A stretch of 11,310 bases of DNA. Origin: DATEJJ01 sp039649115. GTDB lineage: Bacteria; Actinomycetota; Actinomycetes; Mycobacteriales; Micromonosporaceae. The notes under the pieces are model-generated. The model was given only the letters and a program-made list of their open reading frames with translations. It ran no database searches and was not told the origin of the DNA. The stretch lies in the NCBI GenBank assembly GCA_039649115.1, contig JBBWZQ010000163.1, forward strand, positions 1 through 11,310, read 5' to 3'. Shown here in pieces: positions 1 through 6,569 of the stretch (positions are counted from its first letter, which is position 1; every line of letters starts with the position of its first letter). A program made the position numbers and the translations under genes.

Positions 1-46
1 CCCCGTCGATCACCACCTCGTGATCCTCCACAATGGCCACTGTCAC
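1..46 (-). CDS. Response regulator, N-terminal fragment (runs off the left edge)
   Basis: Reading leftward from the GTG at 46, the 15 visible codons give MTVAIVEDHEVVIDG. This is the typical first beta strand and acidic cluster (E7, D8, H9) of a NarL/FixJ-type receiver domain, where the acidic residues bind Mg2+ for phosphotransfer. The GTG overlaps the TGA of the upstream gene in a 4-base GTGA, so translation is probably coupled to it; a GTG at 40 is an alternative start. The gene is the natural partner of the two membrane sensor-like proteins encoded just upstream (43-2308). Only the N-terminus is present, so the phosphorylation aspartate and the DNA-binding domain cannot be checked, and the output domain is inferred from family habit. 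Confidence 0.72.
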   Translation of the reverse strand, partial: MTVAIVEDHEVVIDG

Positions 47-1167
47 CTGCCGTGCCAGCGCGTCTGTACCCATACCTGCCCGCCCTCCCGCTCGAAGCTG
101 GCCGCGACCTCGCCCGGTGCCGGCGGATCCGTCCCGGCCGGTACCGCTGATGGCAACGCCGCGTCGGCGACCACCGCGACGGCGACGTCGTCGGGTGCCG
201 CGACGACGGTGATCCGGGCCTTGGTCCGGGCCGTTGCCAGCACCTCGATCGGCGGATCGGTCAGCCGGCGGCGTATCTCCACCGGCAGTGCCGGGATCGT
301 TCCGATCGCGGCCAGGTCGACCTCGACGCCGCGCCGTTCCGCGGTGTCCGCACAGGCGCGCAACTCGTGCACGAGCGGATCGGGCACGTCGTCGGTCTCC
401 GCGATCAGGCGCCGCAGCCGGGCCGCGGCCACCCGGCACTGCCGCTGGGTCTCCGGCGAGTCGAGGTCCAGCTCGCCGCTGGCCAGCCCGGCGAGCAGTT
501 GCGCGGACGCCTGCCGGGCGGAGCGGAACCGGGCCGTACGCGCCTGGTGCACCACCTCGGCGGCCAGCCGGGCGGTGTCGATCCGCGCCTGCGCGTCCTG
601 GGTCTGCGCGGCGCGCCGGGCGGTGCCGGCCAGCACCCGGCCGCCCACGAACACGGTGACCGGCAGGACACTCACCCCGTAGGCCACCATGATGAAGCGC
701 GACACCTCGATCCGGTCCGACTGTCCGATGTGGATGATCGTGACCAGGGTGATGGTGGCGTTGACGAGGCAGAAGGCGACCAGCTCGACCAGGCGCCGGT
801 GCCACAGCACCAGGACGGCGAACCAGCCCGCGGCGGCCCAGGCCCAGTCGGGCGGCGCGAAGACCGAGCCGTGGCCGTTGGCGACGTGGGTGAGCACGGC
901 GCCGAGCAGCACGGCCGGCAGCGCCAGGGCCGCGGCCAGCGGCCCGTGGCCGCGCCCGCGCAGCATCGCGGTGCCGAAGACGACCGCGAGGATCAGGTAC
1001 CCGAGCCAGACCGCGCCGACGAGCGGGGCCAGCCGGTACCCGGACCAGGCGCCGAGCATCGCGGGCAGATCGTTGCCCAGGTGCCAGCCCAGCGCCACCA
1101 CGAGCGCGGCGATCGCGGCCGCCCGGCCGTACCGGTCGGCGACCATCACCACCGGTGTGTCATCCAC
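43..1167 (-). CDS. Membrane sensor protein, degenerate histidine kinase (likely pseudokinase)
   Basis: The product is 374 residues. About six hydrophobic segments (roughly 17-31, 46-68, 77-97, 105-122, 125-146 and 157-180) are followed by a helical region around 185-255 that resembles a kinase dimerisation domain, with H207 in the position where a phosphoacceptor could lie. The C-terminal part (about 265-374) has the order and length of an HATPase fold. However, there is no N-box asparagine, no DxGxG (the equivalent stretch reads VVADAALPSAVP) and no G2 glycine loop. ATP binding therefore looks lost, and a sensory or regulatory role beside the intact kinase is inferred. The GTG at 1167 is chosen because GGAG lies 7 bases upstream; it overlaps the preceding kinase gene by 8 bases. 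ATG at 1146 is an alternative. The next gene (1-46) overlaps its stop by 4 bases, so the three form one operon. Confidence 0.8.
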   Translation of the reverse strand: MDDTPVVMVADRYGRAAAIAALVVALGWHLGNDLPAMLGAWSGYRLAPLVGAVWLGYLILAVVFGTAMLRGRGHGPLAAALALPAVLLGAVLTHVANGHGSVFAPPDWAWAAAGWFAVLVLWHRRLVELVAFCLVNATITLVTIIHIGQSDRIEVSRFIMVAYGVSVLPVTVFVGGRVLAGTARRAAQTQDAQARIDTARLAAEVVHQARTARFRSARQASAQLLAGLASGELDLDSPETQRQCRVAAARLRRLIAETDDVPDPLVHELRACADTAERRGVEVDLAAIGTIPALPVEIRRRLTDPPIEVLATARTKARITVVAAPDDVAVAVVADAALPSAVPAGTDPPAPGEVAASFEREGGQVWVQTRWHGR

Positions 1168-2308
1168 GCGGCCACTCCAGCGTCACCTGGGTACCCTGCC
1201 CCGGCGCCGAGCGCACCCGGCTGCGCCCACCGACCTCGGTGAGCAGGCCGCCCACCCCGTGCCGCAGGCCGAACCGGTAGGTGGGTACGGTCTCGGGATC
1301 GAAGCCCCGGCCGCTGTCGGCGACCGTGACGACCACGGTGCCGTCCACCTCGCGCAGCACCAGGCTGGCGTCCCGCACGCCCGCGTGGCGTACCACGTTC
1401 TCCAGTGCCTCCCCGACACCCTCGGCGAACCCGTCGGCCACCGGCGGCGGTACCAGGCAGGGGGGCGTCGCCACGGCAACGCGCAGCGGCGGCCGGTACC
1501 CGCGGGCGACCAGGCGCAGCCGCTCGTCCAGCGGTACCGGCTGGTCGGCGAGCTGGCTCGCGGAGCCGGCCGCCTGCCAGAGCGCGGCCACATCCGCCGC
1601 GGCCCGGCGCTGCGCCGTGACCGCGCGACCGCCCAGGTCGCCCAGCCCCGCCATGGTCAGCGTGGTGAGCGGCCCGTTGTGCAGGTTGCGCAGCTGGTGG
1701 CGTTCGTCGGCGCGCCCCGCCTGGCGCACCTGCGCGACCCGCACCGACTCGTGGTACCGGATGAACGCGGCACCCGCGCTGCGCGCCGTGTAGCTGCCGA
1801 TGGCCATGATGCCCGCGGTGATGAGGGTCTGCAGGACGAGACCGGTGGCGCCGGCCTGGCCGTGGTCGGGCGCGCCGGCCAGTGACGAACCGACCACGAA
1901 GCTGCCGGCGACGGCGAGCCCGGCCGGTACCGACAGCAGGGGTGCGCCCGCGAACTGTCCACATATGACGGTGAGGCTGGCCACGTTCGACACCCAACTG
2001 GACAAGCCCGGCACCGCCGCCGGCGCGACCAGCCGGTCCGTGGCCAGACACAGCCCGATCGCGAGCAGCGTGTCGAGCGCGATGAGCCAGCGGGTCAGGC
2101 CCCGGGTGAGCGTCACATAGACGTAGAGCGCGGTCCAGGCGACGACCGCGGTGAGCGCGGCGGCCAGCAACCGGGGTGACACGGGCGGCGCGGCGGCGAG
2201 CACGGCCACGGGTACCACGATGCAGGCGAGCGCACCCCGTACCGCCGCCGCCAGGCGCGACATGGTCTGGCGCAACGGCTCAGCCGCGGCGAGACTTCGC
2301 GACCGCAC
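1160..2308 (-). CDS. NarL-type membrane sensor histidine kinase
   Basis: This 382-residue kinase should autophosphorylate and pass phosphate to a NarL-type regulator, most simply the one that begins at 46. The N-terminal half (about 24-174) is hydrophobic, consistent with roughly six membrane segments and no large extracellular sensor domain. The dimerisation/phosphoacceptor motif ERHQLRNLHNGPLTTL puts the likely phospho-His at H210. The ATPase boxes are present: N-box EALENVVRHAG with N304, G1 DSGRGF at 331-336, and G2 GLRHGVGGL at 347-355, ending in GQGTQVTLEWP. The GTG at 2308 is supported by AAGGGA about 6 bases upstream. ATG at 2263 is a weaker choice with no visible ribosome binding site. 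It is the first gene of the leftward operon. The signal sensed cannot be inferred. Confidence 0.9.
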   Translation of the reverse strand: MRSRSLAAAEPLRQTMSRLAAAVRGALACIVVPVAVLAAAPPVSPRLLAAALTAVVAWTALYVYVTLTRGLTRWLIALDTLLAIGLCLATDRLVAPAAVPGLSSWVSNVASLTVICGQFAGAPLLSVPAGLAVAGSFVVGSSLAGAPDHGQAGATGLVLQTLITAGIMAIGSYTARSAGAAFIRYHESVRVAQVRQAGRADERHQLRNLHNGPLTTLTMAGLGDLGGRAVTAQRRAAADVAALWQAAGSASQLADQPVPLDERLRLVARGYRPPLRVAVATPPCLVPPPVADGFAEGVGEALENVVRHAGVRDASLVLREVDGTVVVTVADSGRGFDPETVPTYRFGLRHGVGGLLTEVGGRSRVRSAPGQGTQVTLEWPRG

Positions 2309-2531
2309 CGACGATCCCTTCCCGCGCGATCATCTGTGGCGTCCGGCGCCCGGCGCCGCACCTGTCCATTCTGGACTCTTCCGGCGGGCGGGGTCGCGGC
2401 CCGGACGGCTGTGAACTCGGCGCCGACCGCGCCGCCGGATCCGCCGACCGGCTGACCTCTTCCGGGGCCCGGCAACCGGCTACCCGCACACCCGCCCAGG
2501 CCAGGAGCGTTTCCGGCGGCGGGGAGGGGTT

Positions 2532-2549
2532 GACCCCCGAGTCGGGGTC
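2532..2549. promoter_or_regulatory. Inverted repeat in the divergent gap, possible operator
   Basis: GACCCC and GGGGTC form 6-bp arms around a 6-base centre, 36 bases before the ATG at 2585, in the 276-base gap between two divergent genes. The TTGACC that overlaps its left arm (from 2530) has no matching -10 hexamer at 16-18 bases. It is placed where a repressor or response regulator could bind, but GC-rich dyads of this length occur by chance. Confidence 0.25.
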
Positions 2550-2584
2550 GTGCGCGCCGTTGGCCGGACAACCAATCTGGACAC

Positions 2585-3364
2585 ATGACAGGCGTGCCGC
2601 TGGCGATCCTCGACGACGGCGCTGGCCGGGGGGACCCGTGGCAGCGCCCGAGCTTCATCCGCGGGACCGAGCAGCCGGAGCTGGAGCGGGGCGAGAACCT
2701 GTTGGTCCGCATCGCGGACTGCGCGATCCTGCTGGAGACCCGCGGTACGCCAGAGCAACCGTGGCAGTCCGTGTGGCACAGCCGCTGGCCGGGGCAGGCC
2801 ACCGTCACGGACCGGCGGGTCGTCGTCGGCTGCCGCCGGTTCGAGCGGGGCACCGGCAGCGTGGTCGCACCGGCGCTCGCCGCGATCGTGCGGGCCACCG
2901 GGTACCGGATCGCCGGCAAGTGCCTCGGCGGCCACTTCCGGTACGAGTGGGTGAGCGACGTGTCCATCAGCCTGGGCGGGCCGGGGCACCCCTCGCAGCT
3001 CATGCTCACCGTCAGCGAACCGTGGCTGGCCAGCGAGGTGCGGGCGCTCCCGCACGCCCGAGCCGCCGCCGACGAGTGGCCGCTGGGCGAGCGCAGCCGG
3101 CAGTGGCGCCTCGGGATCGGCTCCGAGCCGGCCAGGGCGTACCTGCCGGACCTGGTGGCCCTGGTCGCGAACGAGGTGGCCCAGGCGCACCGGCGCGGTG
3201 CCGGCCCGGAAGCGGACCTGGGTCAGGATGCGGAGCTGGCGGCGGCACGCGGCTGGCCGCAACTGCGCCCGGAACCGGGTGGCACCGGGACCGTCCACAT
3301 TCCCGGCGCGTGCCCGCTCGGCACCCGCCCGGCCGGCGCGGACGACCGCGCCTGGCGCGCCTGA
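2585..3364 (+). CDS. Hypothetical protein, possible bacterial PH-like domain
   Basis: I do not recognise this 259-residue protein with certainty. It has no signal peptide or membrane segment and looks cytoplasmic. Residues about 36-130 alternate beta-like stretches and contain GENLLVRIADCAIL, then WPGQATVTDRRVVVGCRR, then GHFRYEWVSDVSISL. The TDRR turn followed by hydrophobics is typical of bacterial PH-like (bPH) domains, so that fold is my guess. The remainder (about 185-259) is alanine-, proline- and glycine-rich and probably partly disordered. The ATG at 2585 has no Shine-Dalgarno; CAATCT ends 6 bases before it, a weak -10 for a leaderless transcript. The gene is divergent from the kinase operon and convergent with the response regulator at 3390 (25-base gap). 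A link to signalling rests only on position. Confidence 0.7.
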   Translation: MTGVPLAILDDGAGRGDPWQRPSFIRGTEQPELERGENLLVRIADCAILLETRGTPEQPWQSVWHSRWPGQATVTDRRVVVGCRRFERGTGSVVAPALAAIVRATGYRIAGKCLGGHFRYEWVSDVSISLGGPGHPSQLMLTVSEPWLASEVRALPHARAAADEWPLGERSRQWRLGIGSEPARAYLPDLVALVANEVAQAHRRGAGPEADLGQDAELAAARGWPQLRPEPGGTGTVHIPGACPLGTRPAGADDRAWRA

Positions 3365-3389
3365 CACCACCCCGGCGCCGCGATGGCAC

Positions 3390-4019
3390 TCAGGCCGCGT
3401 CGTCCTTCAGCAGCCCGAGGCTGGCGGCGGCCACGAGCGCCTGTGCCCGGTTCCTGACTTTCAGCTTCGTGTACAGCCGGGCCACGTACGTCTTCACCGT
3501 GGCGAGCGACACGTGCAACTCGGCCGCGATCGCGGGCAGCGTGCGGCCGTCGCGCATGAGCGCCAGCACCTGGAGCTCCCGCTGGCTGAGCAGGCTCGGG
3601 TGGCCGGCGCGGCGCAGCACCCCGGCCAGGCCGGGAGCGTTGAACGAGTGCGGTGCCACGGCGGCGTGCCGGATCGCCGCCAGCACCTCGGGTACCGGTG
3701 CCGACTTGTTGATGTAGGCGGACAGCCCGGCATCCATCGCGCGCAGCAGCGGTGCGTCGGCGACCACGACGGTGAGCAGCACCACGCCGAGGTCGGGCAG
3801 CTGCTCGCGCAGGCGCAGCCCGGTGGCTACTCCGTCGCCGTCCGGCAGGTTGAGCCCGACGGTGACCACGTCCGGCCGCAGGTGCGGTACCGTCCGCAGC
3901 GCCTCTTCCTGGCTGCCCGCCTCGCCGACGAGCACGATGTCCGGGCAGGCCGCCACGATCCGGGCCAGCCCCATGCGGAGGAGCACATGCTCGTCGACGG
4001 CCACCAGGGTGATCGTCAT
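3390..4019 (-). CDS. NarL/LuxR-type response regulator lacking the phosphoacceptor Asp
   Basis: A 209-residue DNA-binding regulator. The receiver domain spans about 1-118: acidic pair D9/E10, conserved T83 and K105 (YINKSAP). The switch segment reads RPDVVTVGLNLPDGDG, so residue 55, normally the phosphorylated Asp, is Gly (codon GGG). The LuxR-type helix-turn-helix is intact at about 145-205 (LSQRELQVLALM, then AELHVSLATVKTYVARLY, then LKVRNRAQAL). ATG at 4019 is preferred over the GTG at 4037 because GGAGG sits 5 bases before it. It is not in an operon with a kinase: the nearest kinases (43-2308) are separated by a plus-strand gene. It probably acts independently of phosphorylation, or is regulated by another ligand or partner; this is inference. 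Confidence 0.9.
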   Translation of the reverse strand: MTITLVAVDEHVLLRMGLARIVAACPDIVLVGEAGSQEEALRTVPHLRPDVVTVGLNLPDGDGVATGLRLREQLPDLGVVLLTVVVADAPLLRAMDAGLSAYINKSAPVPEVLAAIRHAAVAPHSFNAPGLAGVLRRAGHPSLLSQRELQVLALMRDGRTLPAIAAELHVSLATVKTYVARLYTKLKVRNRAQALVAAASLGLLKDDAA

Positions 4020-4186
4020 CGGAGCCTCCAGACGCACGCGCTTTCCTGGCTGGCGCGGGCCGCCGGCGGGGGTCCGGCAACGCGCGTCTCCTGCGAGCGT
4101 GGCACGCTGGACGGCCCAGATCGACGGCGTGACGGCCTTTCAACCGCCCGGCACCCGTGTTGCTCCTGGACCGGCCGGGGTCGTGC
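4020..4186. promoter_or_regulatory. Intergenic region with small dyad upstream of the response regulator
   Basis: This 167-base gap should hold the leader of the response regulator gene. TTGAAA is present on the minus strand at 4143-4138, but no good -10 hexamer follows. A compact palindrome (AGCGT, 3-base centre, ACGCT; 4096-4108) and three GACGGC words between about 4110 and 4136 could be protein-binding sites. I see no hairpin with a T-run that would clearly terminate the transporter transcript. Confidence 0.22.
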
Positions 4187-5080
4187 TCAGACCGGCGTGA
4201 CGTCGATGATGCGGTCGCGGAAGGCGGGGCGGCGCTGGTTGTGCGCGTGATGGTGCTGTGGCTCGGCGTACCGGGTGAGCAGCAGCACCGCGCCGAGGGT
4301 GAGCAGGAAGCCCAGCGCGGCCATCCACTCGCGGCCCGGCCAGATCCGGTCGCCCAGCATGAGCAGGCCGACCGCACCGGCGGGCGCGGCGGACGCCGCG
4401 TCCATGCCCGCCACCGCGGCCGTCGTCGAACCGCGCTGCATCGCGAGGCCGAGCAGCAACTGGCCCAGGATGGTGTGCGCGAGCAGCAGGTAGAGCAGCG
4501 GGTCGGCGACGAACCGGTCCCACGAGTGCACCGCGGCCAGCGGCCGGGAGGCGACCGCCGCGGCGCCGAACGCGAGCCCGGCGAGCGAGCCGAGCGCCAC
4601 CGAGCCGGGCGCGCCGCGCATCCGCACCGCGAACAGGCCGGCCAGCGCGATCAGACCGATCGCGACGCCGAGGCCCACGTCACCGCCGAAGCCGATCGGG
4701 CGCGACGGGCCGGGCTCCGCGGAGATGATCAGTCCGGTCACGCCGGCGCACAGCGCGGCCAGCAGGATCACCTCGGCGGCCGGCAGCCGCCACTTGAGCA
4801 CCACCACACCGAGGAGCGCGGTCACCCCCAGGCCGGCCGCCATCGAGGCCTGCACGAGGAACAGCGGCAGCTCGCGGCGGGCGAAGAAGGCGAGCAGGAA
4901 GCCGGTGAACTGGCAGACGACGCCGACGATGTACGTCCAGTCGCGGCACAGTCGCAGCAGCAGGCTCGGGTGGAACCTCTTCTCGTGGCGGGTGCGGGCG
5001 GCCGCGACCGACTGCAGGAGGTTGGCGAACCCGTAGGCAACGATCATGGCCGCGAGGTACGCCCAACCGGAAGTCGCCAC
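4187..5080 (-). CDS. DMT/EamA-like membrane transporter
   Basis: An integral membrane protein of 297 residues with about nine or ten hydrophobic helices, beginning at once with TM1 (GWAYLAAMIVAYGFANLLQ). The layout, with the short polar LLQSVAAARTRHEK after TM1, basic RLCRDW before TM2 and a hydrophobic C-terminal half, resembles actinobacterial multidrug/metabolite transporters of the DMT superfamily. The substrate is unknown. The C-terminus is polar and holds HHHAH. Two starts compete. GTG at 5080 has TATCCT ending 6 bases before it, a leaderless -10, and places TM1 at the N-terminus, so I prefer it. GTG at 5125 overlaps the hisN stop as GTGA and would add 15 residues by coupled translation. 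Either way it is the gene behind hisN on the same strand. Confidence 0.8.
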   Translation of the reverse strand: MATSGWAYLAAMIVAYGFANLLQSVAAARTRHEKRFHPSLLLRLCRDWTYIVGVVCQFTGFLLAFFARRELPLFLVQASMAAGLGVTALLGVVVLKWRLPAAEVILLAALCAGVTGLIISAEPGPSRPIGFGGDVGLGVAIGLIALAGLFAVRMRGAPGSVALGSLAGLAFGAAAVASRPLAAVHSWDRFVADPLLYLLLAHTILGQLLLGLAMQRGSTTAAVAGMDAASAAPAGAVGLLMLGDRIWPGREWMAALGFLLTLGAVLLLTRYAEPQHHHAHNQRRPAFRDRIIDVTPV

Positions 5081-5086
5081 TCCGAG

Positions 5087-5092
5087 AGGATA
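5087..5092 (-). promoter_or_regulatory. Candidate -10 (TATCCT) for leaderless transporter mRNA
   Basis: On the minus strand TATCCT is followed by six bases and then the GTG at 5080. TANNNT with a 6-7 base gap to the start codon is the usual pattern of leaderless genes in actinobacteria. No clear -35 is visible. It lies downstream of the hisN stop, so it would give the transporter its own transcript. Confidence 0.4.
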
Positions 5093-5121
5093 GACCGCGG
5101 AGCCGTGGCCGGCCGTGATGG

Positions 5122-5922
5122 TCACACTCCGTACGCGAGTCGGTCGAGAATATCGTCGTGCAGCTTCCCGTTTGTCGCGATCGCACTGCCGCCGGCCGGC
5201 CCCGGTTGTCCGGAGAGGTCGGTAAAGCGGCCACCCGCCTCGGTCACGATGGGTACCAGCGCCGCCACGTCCCACAGCGACAACTCCGGCTCGACCATCA
5301 CGTCGACGGCGCCCTCGGCCACGAGCATATAGCCGTAGAAGTCACCGTATGCCCGGCTTCGCCATGTCCTGCGCATGATGTCCAACATGCCGGGCAGCCG
5401 GCCGGTCTCCTCCCAGTGCGGCAGCGAGGAGTAGCAGAACGAGGCGTCCGCCAGCCGCGACACCGCGGACACCCGGATCGGCGTCGCGGCGGCGGTGTGC
5501 CGGCCGGCGTACGCGCCATGCCCGCGCGCGGCCCACCAGCGCCTGCCGAGCCCGGGCGCGGAGACCAGGCCGACCATCACCTGGTCACCCTCCATGAGGG
5601 CGATCAGCGTGGCCCAGATGGGTACCCCTCGGATGAAGTTCTTGGTGCCGTCGATCGGGTCGATCACCCATTGCCGGGTGCCGTGCCCGGCGGCCGCCAC
5701 GGTGACGCCGTACTCCTCGCCGAGCACGCCGTCGCGGGGCCGGGCGCGGCCCAGCGTGGAGCGCAGCGCCTTCTCCACCGCCGTGTCCGCGTCGGAGACC
5801 GGTGTCAGATCCGGCTTCGCCGCCACGTGCAGGTTGAGCGCGCGGAACCGGGCCACCGAGATGGCGTCCGCGGTGTCCGCGAGCACGTGGGCGAGCGAGA
5901 GGTCGTCGGCATAACCGGCCAT
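5122..5922 (-). CDS. hisN: Histidinol-phosphatase, inositol monophosphatase family
   Basis: The product (266 residues from ATG 5922) belongs to the Mg2+-dependent IMPase family. The HisN assignment, dephosphorylation of L-histidinol phosphate in histidine biosynthesis, rests on conserved actinobacterial context near rsgA/aroA and on the sequence. Signature motifs are all present: TPVSDAD (about 40-46), GEEYG (68-72), DPIDGTKNF (88-96) and SLWDVAAL with the metal-binding Asp218. The ATG at 5922 is preferred over the one at 5934 because TATGTT ends 7 bases before it, as in leaderless genes, and no Shine-Dalgarno is visible for either. Other IMPase-type activities such as inositol or CysQ-like phosphatase cannot be excluded from motifs alone. 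In many actinobacteria hisN directly follows rsgA; here a reversed DUF2087 gene separates them. Confidence 0.9.
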   Translation of the reverse strand: MAGYADDLSLAHVLADTADAISVARFRALNLHVAAKPDLTPVSDADTAVEKALRSTLGRARPRDGVLGEEYGVTVAAAGHGTRQWVIDPIDGTKNFIRGVPIWATLIALMEGDQVMVGLVSAPGLGRRWWAARGHGAYAGRHTAAATPIRVSAVSRLADASFCYSSLPHWEETGRLPGMLDIMRRTWRSRAYGDFYGYMLVAEGAVDVMVEPELSLWDVAALVPIVTEAGGRFTDLSGQPGPAGGSAIATNGKLHDDILDRLAYGV

Positions 5923-5929
5923 GCGCAGA

Positions 5930-5935
5930 AACATA
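5930..5935 (-). promoter_or_regulatory. Candidate -10 (TATGTT) for leaderless hisN
   Basis: TATGTT on the minus strand is followed by exactly seven bases and the ATG at 5922. It mirrors the plus-strand element at 5972-5977. No convincing -35 is seen. Confidence 0.5.
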
Positions 5936-5971
5936 GCAGCGTGCCCCGGACGAACCTGCGCGCGACTTCGC

Positions 5972-5977
5972 TATCTT
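5972..5977 (+). promoter_or_regulatory. Candidate -10 (TATCTT) for leaderless DUF2087 gene
   Basis: TATCTT is followed by seven bases and the ATG at 5985, with no ribosome binding site, consistent with a leaderless transcript starting at the A of ATG. It forms a back-to-back pair with the hisN element in a gap of 62 bases between the two ATGs. Confidence 0.5.
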
Positions 5978-5984
5978 GCTGGGC

Positions 5985-6527
5985 ATGCGACCGGAGGTCT
6001 TGTGCGGCCTGCTGGCCGAGGACGAGCGGATCAGGGCATTCGCCGCCGTCGTGCTCGGCGCGGCGACGCCCGGCGAGGTGGCGGCGCGGACGGGCCTGTC
6101 GGCCCGCGAGGCCGTGCGCGCGCTGGGCCGGTTGCAGCAGGGCGGCCTGGTGCGCACCGCCGGGGGCAGGCTGGTCGCCGATCTCGCCGCTTTCAAGGAC
6201 GCCATTCGGGAGTACGGGCCGGTGCCGGTCCCCGAGGAGCCCCTCGACCCCGATCGCGAGAAGGCTGCCGTGCTGCGCGCCTTCATCCGCGACGGGCGGC
6301 TGGTCCAGGTACCCGTGGCGCGCGGCAAGCGGCGGATCGTCCTGGAGCACCTCGCCGCCTGCTTCGAGCCCGGCGTCCGGTACCCGGAGCGCGCCGTCGA
6401 CGCGATCCTGCGCGCATTCATCGACGACTATGCCTCCATCCGCCGGTACCTTATCGACGAGGGTCTATTGGCCCGCGCGGACGGTGTCTACTGGCGCACC
6501 GGCGGCTACGTGGACGTGGCTGACTAG
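5985..6527 (+). CDS. DUF2087 domain protein with N-terminal winged-helix-like region
   Basis: The product has 180 residues. The N-terminal half (about 5-70) reads as a helix-turn-helix of ArsR/MarR style: GAATPGEVAARTGLSAREAV, followed by LGRLQQGGLVRTAGGRLV as the wing. The C-terminal half (about 95-175) is a DUF2087 domain: FIRDGRLVQVP, KRRIVLEHLAACFEPGVRY, DDYASIRRYLIDEGLL and YWRTGG. DUF2087 proteins are thought to be transcriptional regulators, but target and signal are unknown. ATG at 5985 is chosen because of the -10-like TATCTT 7 bases upstream; a TTG at 5976 is in frame but falls inside that element. It is divergent from hisN and convergent with rsgA, and the stop lies on the first base of a short tandem repeat. 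Confidence 0.85.
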   Translation: MRPEVLCGLLAEDERIRAFAAVVLGAATPGEVAARTGLSAREAVRALGRLQQGGLVRTAGGRLVADLAAFKDAIREYGPVPVPEEPLDPDREKAAVLRAFIRDGRLVQVPVARGKRRIVLEHLAACFEPGVRYPERAVDAILRAFIDDYASIRRYLIDEGLLARADGVYWRTGGYVDVAD

Positions 6528-6569
6528 CCGGTTACGCTGACCAGCCGGTTTACGCTGACCGCCGGTTAC
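6527..6569. repeat. Tandem repeat filling the gap between DUF2087 gene and rsgA
   Basis: Two and a half copies of a 16-17 bp unit: GCCGGTTACGCTGACC (6527-6542), GCCGGTTTACGCTGACC (6544-6560, one extra T) and a partial GCCGGTTAC (6561-6569). The stop codon of the plus-strand gene lies at the first base and the rsgA stop (TAA, 6568-6566) lies inside the third copy, so the repeat makes up the whole convergent junction. I see no stable hairpin in it. Confidence 0.75.

Noticed and set aside
1146..2051. Long minus-strand frame overlapping the kinase gene, and many other long frames of both strands
   Set aside because: Arginine-, proline- and glycine-rich shadow frames are expected in DNA this GC-rich; the true frames carry conserved motifs.
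2530..2560. TTGACC as a -35 for the gene at 2585
   Set aside because: No TANNNT-like hexamer lies 16-18 bases downstream, and it overlaps an inverted repeat.
5123..5275. Upstream start of the transporter inside hisN
   Set aside because: The added residues are antisense-like Arg/Gly-rich filler, whereas starts at 5125 or 5080 leave a normal DMT protein.
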